A stretch of DNA of 62,479 nucleotides, from the NCBI GenBank assembly GCA_937976335.1, contig CALJRW010000147.1, positions 1 to 62,479 of the forward strand, read 5' to 3'. The notes beneath the pieces were generated by a model. The model had not been told where the DNA came from and ran no database searches. It saw only the letters and a program-made list of their open reading frames with translations. Position 1 is the stretch's first letter; each line of letters opens with the position of its first letter. A program made the position numbers and the translations under genes. The stretch is from an uncultured bacterium (GTDB taxonomy: Bacteria > Bdellovibrionota_C > UBA2361 > CALJRW01). Positions 53,795-60,346 of the stretch are shown piece after piece.

Positions 53795-54868
53795 TTAAGG
53801 TTTAAACCATTCAATCATCTTTTTTTCAACGTAAGAATAAGCTAAAAGTCCATATAAAATGCAGGTAAAAGTTAAAACTAAAATTACTAAGATATGTAAT
53901 AAGAATTCATTAATACTAATTTCTAATATTTGAATAACTTTAAATAACAATCTAGACATAACGGACAAGACAAAAAAATGAGAAAGATAAATAGTATAAG
54001 AAGCATTCCCTATTTTTTCTAAAAAAGCTGACAACCTAGTCTTAAAAATTAGGCTCCCCTCCTCTTCTAAACAAACAATACCATGTACTAAAAAAGCTGA
54101 TGGCAAACCAAAACAAAAAAATCTTTGCCAATTTGTAAAATCAACTAAATGACGATAATAGTAATGCCATATCAAGGCAAATACGAAAACTGAAAAGAAT
54201 ATAGTTACATAAGGCTTAAAATATTTATTTTTCTTAAAAAAGTAATAAATTAAAACTCCAGAAATAAACTCTAAAGTTAGTGGAGAAAAAATCAAATTAA
54301 AAATCGGTGAACTTTTTACATGATCAAATTGACTAAAAATAATTACAAAGAGAGTCCATAAGAATAATCCTAGAATTCTACCCCTAAAATTTAAAAAAAG
54401 AAGTAAGCCAAAAATTATGTAAAAATAAATTTCATGACTTAAAGTCCAGCCAACAAAAAGTAAAGGAAGTTTTTTTGTTGGCCATAGTAGAAAAGAAGAT
54501 ATTAAATCTGCTTCTAGCCATCGTGAACTATTAATCATGCTTGAAGGCAAGACAAAAACTATTAACGCTAAACACGAATAAAACCAATAGAGCGGATATA
54601 CTCTTAGCAATCTTCTTTTCCAAAAATTTTTAATATAAAAATAAGAAGCACTATAAATATTTGTAGTAGCTGCCATTATAAAACCAGATAAAACAAAAAA
54701 AATATCAACCCCTACTACACCAAAATTAAAGTACGAACTTAATAACTTACTATTTGGAAAATCTTTCTCTATACCAGCTATATGAAGTATCACGACAAGT
54801 AGAGAAGCTACACCTCTTAATATTTGGATGCCTTGATATCTCTTAGTTGCTTTCAATTTATTTTCCAA
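53795..54868 (-). CDS. acyltransferase 3 family membrane protein
   Basis: A 357-residue integral membrane protein with about ten spans. RYQGIQILRGVASLLVVILHIAG carries the catalytic His of the family near residue 33, DIFFVLSGFIM the FxLSG motif, and LRVYPLYWFY a third conserved stretch. Such proteins acylate sugars of exopolysaccharide, O-antigen or lipids. The start is TTG with no clear ribosome binding site, so the exact N-terminus is uncertain. It stands alone, convergent with glpD. Confidence 0.88.
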   Translation of the reverse strand: MENKLKATKRYQGIQILRGVASLLVVILHIAGIEKDFPNSKLLSSYFNFGVVGVDIFFVLSGFIMAATTNIYSASYFYIKNFWKRRLLRVYPLYWFYSCLALIVFVLPSSMINSSRWLEADLISSFLLWPTKKLPLLFVGWTLSHEIYFYIIFGLLLFLNFRGRILGLFLWTLFVIIFSQFDHVKSSPIFNLIFSPLTLEFISGVLIYYFFKKNKYFKPYVTIFFSVFVFALIWHYYYRHLVDFTNWQRFFCFGLPSAFLVHGIVCLEEEGSLIFKTRLSAFLEKIGNASYTIYLSHFFVLSVMSRLLFKVIQILEISINEFLLHILVILVLTFTCILYGLLAYSYVEKKMIEWFKP

Positions 54869-55079
54869 TTATATAAAACTCTGTTTCTATTGATGATTTT
54901 ATAGATTATCCGTAAAACTTACATCAAATTTAAGAATTCGGCATTATCTTAACTCTTTCAACACAAATATACCTTTCAATCTTGATATTGAGATTAATTT
55001 AACCTAATTTACTAGATAATAATAGTTCATTGAAAAGCGTAAATTCATTTAAAATCAATACTGTCACCCAAGGTAAGAA

Positions 55080-55410
55080 ATGAGAAAATTTTTATCAAAT
55101 CTACTAATTATTTTATTAACTCTAAACTGTCTATCAGTACATGCCCAACAAGAAAAAAATTGGGAACAGAAAATACCGCAAGATCTTAAGAAATGGCTTC
55201 CTTGGGTTACTAGAAACATAGATATTTCTGAATGTAGTATTCATTTCAATGATGCTAGTTTGGGCAACTTGGCTTGCTTTCTCATGTGTCCGTTGGGCTA
55301 AATGGGCTTGGAGCTGTTTTAGTTTTGGAGGTTATTGGGTTCAAAAAAAGAAAAAAGATAAGTTGCTAAAGAGTGATGATAAAACTAAATCTGACTCTAC
55401 TTCTTCTTAG
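55080..55410 (+). pseudogene. remnant of an exported membrane protein gene
   Basis: An ATG with an AGGTAAG site opens a signal peptide (MRKFLSNLLIILLTLNCLSV ending HAQ) and about 50 mature residues (KIPQDLKKWLPWVTRNI among them), then stops at 55301. In the +1 frame, coding-like sequence overlaps and continues: MMLVWATWLAFSCVRWAKWA, SCFSFGGYWVQKKKK and a charged tail to TAG at 55408. I interpret this as the two ends of a longer protein joined by an internal deletion and frameshift. The PQDLxxWLPW start resembles the N-terminus of large membrane proteins I have seen in other proteobacteria, but I cannot name the family. A genuine 73-residue peptide is the alternative. Confidence 0.5.
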
Positions 55411-55511
55411 TTTTTTCAGATTGCAACTTCTAAAATTATTGCAAAGCCACGAATAACTTAAAATCTATAACATCTTGTGTAATATCAAAATTCAAAGTTT
55501 AATTTAGAAAT

Positions 55512-57308
55512 ATGTCACTCAAAAATAACTCCTCCTATAAATTCCTACTAGCTACACAATTTTTAGGGATACTGAATGACAATATTTTCAAACTGGCTGT
55601 TTCTTTTTTAGTTGCTAAATACGGCGCCAAATATTTAAGTATAGGTCAAAATATTTTTATTATACCATTTATTCTTTTTTCATTTCATGCTGGCTGGATT
55701 GCTGACAGATATAACAAAGCTAAAATAATTAAAATTACAAAGATAATTGAAGTAATTATTATGACTCTTGCTTTAATATTTTTTACAACTAAAAATATTC
55801 CAGTTTTATTTACAATACTTTTTTTTATGGGCCTACAAAGCACTCTCTTTAGCCCTTCGAAGTATGGAATCCTACCTGAAATGCTAAAAATCAATAACCT
55901 AACAAAAGGCAATAGTTACCTGGAAATCTTTGCGCATGCAGCAATCTTAACAGGAACAGCTATTGCTGGAATTCTAATAAGCTTAGGAGGCACAGGGCCA
56001 GACAATGAACCAAGCTATTATGTAGTTGGTATTTTTGTATTTGTTATTTCACTTCTCGGCTTAGTTACAAGCTCCTTTATTAAGCATGATAAAATAGATA
56101 GTAAAAATGTTCCTTTCTCGCTCAACCCAATTCCAAGCATCCTAAAAACTTTAAAAGAAATTGCTTCTCATAGAGGTTTGTTTTTAGTTCTAATTGGGAC
56201 AGCCTATTTTTTTCTACTAGGATCGATTTTTCAACTAAATATTCTATTATTCGCCAAAAACACTTTGCTATTAAATGAAACCTATACAGGTTTACTCATT
56301 GCTTCTTTAGTAGTTGGAATAGCAGTAGGAGCAGTTCTTGCGGGGAAAGTTTCTGAAGGAAAAGTTGAAATTGGCTTAGTTCCGATAGGAGCTTTAGGCA
56401 TTGGATTCTCTTGCATATGTCTTTGGCTCTTTGGACATAACATAAGAGCAAGTTACTTTTTTTTATTTTTGCTAGGAATAAGTTCAGGACTTTTTCTGAT
56501 CCCTCAAAATTCTTACATGCAAATTAGAAGCCCTCAAGATTCATTAGGAAGATATATTGCAGTTAATAACATTTGTCACTTCGTAGCCATGTTTATTGCA
56601 AACACTTTATTTTGGCTTTTGATCGATATCTTTAAATTAACACCCAGTTCTGTCTTCTTATTTATGGGCATATTAACATTTTTAGTAACAATTTATCTTT
56701 TTAAAATATTACCAGAAATTATGATAAGATGTATAAATTGGATTCTAATTCATACTTTTTATCGAGTTAGTGTCAGTGGCCAAGAATTTATACCTAAAAA
56801 AGGTGGAGCTCTAATAGTAGCTAATCATATTACTTATATCGACGCCTCTCTTTTACTCGCTGTGACAGAAAGACGAATTAGTTATTTAATGTATAAACCT
56901 TATTACCAAAAACCTATCGTAAATTTCTTTGCTAAAAGCATGGAAGCTATTCCTATAGCAGGAGGTAAAGAAATGTCTAAAGCAGAAAAAGAACAAGCAT
57001 TAAATCAAGCGAAGAAAATAATAAAAAATGGAAGGATTGTAGGAATTTTTGCGGAAGGCGGACTTACAAGAAGTGGTGAAATTGAACACTTTAGACCTGG
57101 CATGGAAAAGATTATGGAAAATTTAGATGCCCCCATAATCCCTGTTAAACTTGAAGGACTCTGGGGCAGTATGTTTAGCTATAAAGATGGGAAACCTCTT
57201 TTTAAATTACCTAAAAAAATACCTTATCCTGTCTCAATTACATTTGGAGAGCCCTTAAGTGCCGATACTAAAGCTAAAGAGGTGCAGAGTATAATTGAAG
57301 GGCTTTAA
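55512..57308 (+). CDS. LplT-like MFS transporter fused to PlsC-type acyltransferase
   Basis: A 598-residue fusion for lysophospholipid recycling. Residues ~1-410 are a 12-span MFS permease of the LplT type (FLGILNDNIFKLAVSFLVA, GWIADRYNKAKI, LFSPSKYGILPEML), which flips lysophospholipids inward. Residues ~415-598 are a 1-acylglycerophosphate acyltransferase with NHITYIDASLL (HX4D) and FAEGGLTRSGEIEHFRPG. In E. coli LplT and Aas are separate and Aas adds an acyl-ACP synthetase domain; here that synthetase is absent, so acyl donor must come from elsewhere. Start is ATG 55512. It converges with the Lon-N gene. Confidence 0.9.
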   Translation: MSLKNNSSYKFLLATQFLGILNDNIFKLAVSFLVAKYGAKYLSIGQNIFIIPFILFSFHAGWIADRYNKAKIIKITKIIEVIIMTLALIFFTTKNIPVLFTILFFMGLQSTLFSPSKYGILPEMLKINNLTKGNSYLEIFAHAAILTGTAIAGILISLGGTGPDNEPSYYVVGIFVFVISLLGLVTSSFIKHDKIDSKNVPFSLNPIPSILKTLKEIASHRGLFLVLIGTAYFFLLGSIFQLNILLFAKNTLLLNETYTGLLIASLVVGIAVGAVLAGKVSEGKVEIGLVPIGALGIGFSCICLWLFGHNIRASYFFLFLLGISSGLFLIPQNSYMQIRSPQDSLGRYIAVNNICHFVAMFIANTLFWLLIDIFKLTPSSVFLFMGILTFLVTIYLFKILPEIMIRCINWILIHTFYRVSVSGQEFIPKKGGALIVANHITYIDASLLLAVTERRISYLMYKPYYQKPIVNFFAKSMEAIPIAGGKEMSKAEKEQALNQAKKIIKNGRIVGIFAEGGLTRSGEIEHFRPGMEKIMENLDAPIIPVKLEGLWGSMFSYKDGKPLFKLPKKIPYPVSITFGEPLSADTKAKEVQSIIEGL

Positions 57309-57330
57309 ATTTTTTCCTAAAAAAAAATGC

Positions 57331-58005
57331 TTATTCGTAAAAATTTACTAATTCTTCTAATATAGCCATTCTTTCTTCATTAGAATTAAGACTAAGCAAT
57401 TTCTGAGTTTTAGCAATCCTATTATTTTTTCTCTTCAATTCTTCTTCACTTAAATTTCGAAATGGATTAGAAAACTTCTCAAGCGTTATACCACAATCAT
57501 TGTCAATAAAGCTTATGAGTTCTTGAATTCGAAGCGCAAATTTGTAGAAATCTTTTTCTCCACTTGGAGTACAAAATTCTTGTCCTTCTGGAAGCTTTTT
57601 GGCTAATTGAGTATTTAATTTTTCAGCTCTTTTAATGAAGTTGTTAATTTTTAGATCTTCAGCTTTCAGCTTTTCTCCTTCTGCATACCAAGTATTTTCT
57701 TTATTTTCATACTTCGACATTGATCTTCGATCTTCAAATTTTAAAAATATTTTTGCTGTCCCATCAGTAAAATTAGAACTTTTCAATATTTTAGCTTTCA
57801 CGCCTACAGAAAATAAATCTTCCGAAGGCTTAGGATTTTCACATTCTAATTCGATTTGAGTTATTACAAAAACTGAAGAATTATATAGTTCCACTGATTT
57901 TTTTATCATATTAAGCGTAAATTCTCGCCCAATACACAAATGAGTTTCGTTTCCTGGCAGAGGAACTAGTTCTCTTAAAAATAAACATGGCAAAATTTCT
58001 TTCAT
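57331..58005 (-). CDS. stand-alone Lon N-terminal (substrate-binding) domain protein
   Basis: A 224-residue protein corresponding to the Lon LAN domain and first helical segment, without ATPase or peptidase. LPCLFLRELVPLPGNETHLC and IGREFTLNMIKKS match the start of Lon; VITQIELE..DLFSVGVKAKIL and FTDGTAKIFLKFEDR follow. The end (KTQKLLSLNSNEERMAILEE) aligns with Lon just before its AAA+ module. AAAGGAG, which also forms the last codons of the upstream xre gene, precedes the ATG; the two stops and starts are three bases apart, so they are coupled. It might modulate Lon or recognise substrates on its own, but this is inference. Confidence 0.75.
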   Translation of the reverse strand: MKEILPCLFLRELVPLPGNETHLCIGREFTLNMIKKSVELYNSSVFVITQIELECENPKPSEDLFSVGVKAKILKSSNFTDGTAKIFLKFEDRRSMSKYENKENTWYAEGEKLKAEDLKINNFIKRAEKLNTQLAKKLPEGQEFCTPSGEKDFYKFALRIQELISFIDNDCGITLEKFSNPFRNLSEEELKRKNNRIAKTQKLLSLNSNEERMAILEELVNFYE

Positions 58006-58008
58006 ATT

Positions 58009-58389
58009 CTACTCCTTTATAAATTGTACTTTATTTTTTTTAATTTGAATTTCTTCCCACCAAGTTTGAATTTCTTCCCACCAAGGATGAAAACTTGGAA
58101 TTTGCTTTTTCTGGAGGCAATGCTCATTAAGTGCATATAAGCTAATATTTTTTAAATTTAGTTTTTCTTCTTTAATTACAGAGTTAATATCAAACAGAAA
58201 CTCTTCACGAGAGTAAAACATTTCACTAACGGAAACATTAAAAGCCCTAGCAAGCTTTCTTATTGTTGAAAGCCTTGGATCCACTATTCCTCTCTCTAAC
58301 TTTGCAATTTGCTGCTGACTTGTATCACAAACTTCTGCAAGCATCTGTTGAGTTAGGTTTAACTTTTTTCTTAATTTTGCTATTTTCAT
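58009..58389 (-). CDS. Xre-family HTH regulator
   Basis: A 126-residue repressor. Residues 1-58 form a Cro/CI-type HTH: MKIAKLRKKLNLTQQMLAEV then CDTSQQQIAKLERGIVDPRL and STIRKLARAFNV. The C-terminal half is unlike known families and ends with a WWEEIQTWWEEIQ duplication. The Shine-Dalgarno AAGGTG lies within the right half of an inverted repeat, so a bound repressor could block both transcription and translation. Two such operators lie upstream, and the gene is coupled to a Lon-N gene. Autoregulation is very likely. Confidence 0.85.
   Translation of the reverse strand: MKIAKLRKKLNLTQQMLAEVCDTSQQQIAKLERGIVDPRLSTIRKLARAFNVSVSEMFYSREEFLFDINSVIKEEKLNLKNISLYALNEHCLQKKQIPSFHPWWEEIQTWWEEIQIKKNKVQFIKE
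58045..58085 (-). repeat. 21-bp in-frame tandem duplication in xre
   Basis: TTGAATTTCTTCCCACCAAG occurs at 58045-58064 and again at 58066-58085 (period 21). It encodes the repeated heptad around TWWEEIQ near the C-terminus of the Xre protein. A recent expansion, since the copies are identical. Confidence 0.85.
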
Positions 58390-58391
58390 AA

Positions 58392-58436
58392 TTACACCTT
58401 ACAAGGTGTAATATGACATACATCCTATAAGATGTA
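58392..58436. promoter_or_regulatory. tandem operators of the xre - lonN operon
   Basis: O1, TTACACCTTACAAGGTGTAA (58392-58411), is a perfect 9+2+9 inverted repeat ending three bases before the xre start codon and containing its AAGGTG ribosome binding site. O2, TACATCCTATAAGATGTA (58419-58436), shares the pattern TACAYC-N6-GRTGTA. Centres are 26 bases apart, so both could be occupied on nearly the same DNA face. This layout fits Xre autorepression. Confidence 0.8.
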
Positions 58437-58690
58437 AAGAACTTTCTTGTTCTTTTGGCAATTGAGCAAAAAACCATAAAATAAACGATACTAAGGCCAC
58501 CTAAAATCTACATAAATCTCACTAAAAAAACTCAGGTTTAAAAAATAAGAAGAAAAATTAAATTTTGCTTAAACTTACTACTGAAGCTAAGACTTTGAGA
58601 CAAGCCGATTTACTTATAACTTATTAGACATTTTTCATAATGATTTTGGGATAACTACTTGTTCTCTCTCCGAGGATATGACTACTCTTT
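58437..58690. other. intergenic region upstream of xre
   Basis: About 250 bases without a gene. Nearest the operators a TTGCCA-like -35 candidate lies on the minus strand at about 58465-58470, but I cannot settle a -10. A GATTTTGGGATAACTA box is at 58642-58657. Nothing else is evident. Confidence 0.5.
58642..58657 (+). repeat. GATTTTGGGATAACTA box, copy 3
   Basis: Exact match to the copy at 34506. Thirty bases upstream is TATAACTTATT, as at the 19073 copy. Confidence 0.65.
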
Positions 58691-60172
58691 CTACAACTTC
58701 AATTCTTCAAGCCACATAGCAAATTGGTCTAAATACACATCTCCTATCTTAGTTTGAGCTTTAGGCACTAATTTTCTACTTTTAATAGCGCCAATTAACT
58801 TAACAGGATCCCAAGCAATTGCTCTATATATATTTTTCGAATTACCTCTAAACAATTTAGAGAGAGAAGCAGAATACGCTGCCATTAAACGAGTTGTATA
58901 ATCAGGATTCTTAAGCTCTTGTACTCCTCCCCAAGCAACTCTGACTCGTTTAGCAATTGTAGCTCCCTTTTTTTCAGTCAATCCAAAAAGACCATATTTG
59001 GTTACTTCATCATCACTTCTAAAAGACCAGTCAAAATTACTTTCTACCTTAACTATAGCAGCTAAAAATAATGGGTCTATTCTATAACTAGTTCCATACT
59101 TCACTAAATAAGCTATAATCTTTTCAGCTTTATCACTTGGCACCTCTGAAGCTTTAAGAATATACCTTAATCGCTCTGTTGTAGTATTAAAACTTGATGG
59201 AGGTTTAAGTTTTTTTGCTACTTCTTTTTGAATCTCCTTATTTTTAACTTTATTTACAATTTTTTCATTAGCTTGAGGCTCTTTTTGCTTAGCAATAATT
59301 TTTGTAACTTTCTTGTCTTTTGGCTCGACTTTTTTTACTGGAGGTTTAGGTTTATTAAAATTAATATCGCCTATAGACCATTCTGAATATTTATCAAAAA
59401 TAGTATTTACCAAATAAATCATATCTGCTGAATAAAAAAACTTTGCTTTCAAAGCAGAACTAATATTCTCAGGTTTATCAAAATATGCAAACAAAACATG
59501 ATTCATATTACCTTGAAATAACTCTCTTAAAAAACCAAGATATTCAGTAGCATTTCTGATATTTTCTTTTGGTAAAATGAGATCATCTATAGATGGAGAA
59601 ACTTCACCAGATAGTCGAGATAAAAACTGAGCAGAATAAAGATTAAGGCTCATTATGCCATATCTATCCTCTCTTCTAAAATCAAGTTTAAAATTAGCAT
59701 CTACAAAAGCAACAGCTGCAAGAAAAAGAGGATCTATATTTTCAAGTTTTCCAAATTCTACAAAATACTTAGAAAGAATTCTAGCTTGCTTTAAATTAGC
59801 TTTGCCAAGCAGTTCAAATAAAATATTAGAATACTCTTCCTCACCTCTTATTTTATCAAAATATAAAACAGGTCGATTAACTAAAAGTTGCTTCTGTACA
59901 GAAATATTTTTTGGAATAGTTGCTGCATCTATCAACAATAACTCGCCCTCACTTTGAGGTAAATTAAAATTACTCGTTGAATCTGTAAGATCTAAAGGTT
60001 GAGCCACAAAAGAATCATTCGCGGCTATATCAACATCTGAATCAAAAATTCCAGGTTCTTTTGCATCAGAAAATAACAAAGCAACTATACACCCAATTAA
60101 AACAAAGACAGACAATGTCATAATCCATAGTAGCCTTGTATGGCTGGTCTCTTTTTTCTTTCCTTTGAACAT
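58691..60172 (-). CDS. membrane-anchored protein with two lysozyme-like (SLT) domains
   Basis: A 493-residue protein with an N-terminal membrane segment (residues ~12-34) and the rest in the periplasm. Two related domains lie at about residues 110-250 and 325-490. The first has IDPLFLAAVAFVDANFKLDF and YGIMSLN; the second IDPLFLAAIVKVESNFDWSF and YGLFGLT. In soluble lytic transglycosylases the Glu of the xES motif is catalytic: domain 2 keeps it (VES), domain 1 has Asp-Ala (VDA) and is probably inactive. A Lys/Pro-rich linker joins them. I choose the ATG at 60172; a longer frame begins with TTG at 60208. It would cut peptidoglycan glycan strands, if active. Confidence 0.82.
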   Translation of the reverse strand: MFKGKKKETSHTRLLWIMTLSVFVLIGCIVALLFSDAKEPGIFDSDVDIAANDSFVAQPLDLTDSTSNFNLPQSEGELLLIDAATIPKNISVQKQLLVNRPVLYFDKIRGEEEYSNILFELLGKANLKQARILSKYFVEFGKLENIDPLFLAAVAFVDANFKLDFRREDRYGIMSLNLYSAQFLSRLSGEVSPSIDDLILPKENIRNATEYLGFLRELFQGNMNHVLFAYFDKPENISSALKAKFFYSADMIYLVNTIFDKYSEWSIGDINFNKPKPPVKKVEPKDKKVTKIIAKQKEPQANEKIVNKVKNKEIQKEVAKKLKPPSSFNTTTERLRYILKASEVPSDKAEKIIAYLVKYGTSYRIDPLFLAAIVKVESNFDWSFRSDDEVTKYGLFGLTEKKGATIAKRVRVAWGGVQELKNPDYTTRLMAAYSASLSKLFRGNSKNIYRAIAWDPVKLIGAIKSRKLVPKAQTKIGDVYLDQFAMWLEELKL

Positions 60173-60346
60173 CAAGACAAGTGTAATTTGGCAACAAAAA
60201 ACTGGCAAGACGAAGAAAGTTACTTAATATTGAAGTAAGCTTCTCTTATTGCAGATTTTTCGCACCTAACACCACTCTCAATCAATACAATTGCTTTGCG
60301 CGAACGGATTGAATTTTCTATTCTTTTTCCCTAGAATAGCATCTTA

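Noticed and set aside
57331..58389. Calling the Xre/Lon-N pair a toxin-antitoxin system
   Set aside because: Neither protein resembles a toxin. Only the operator layout is shared with such systems.
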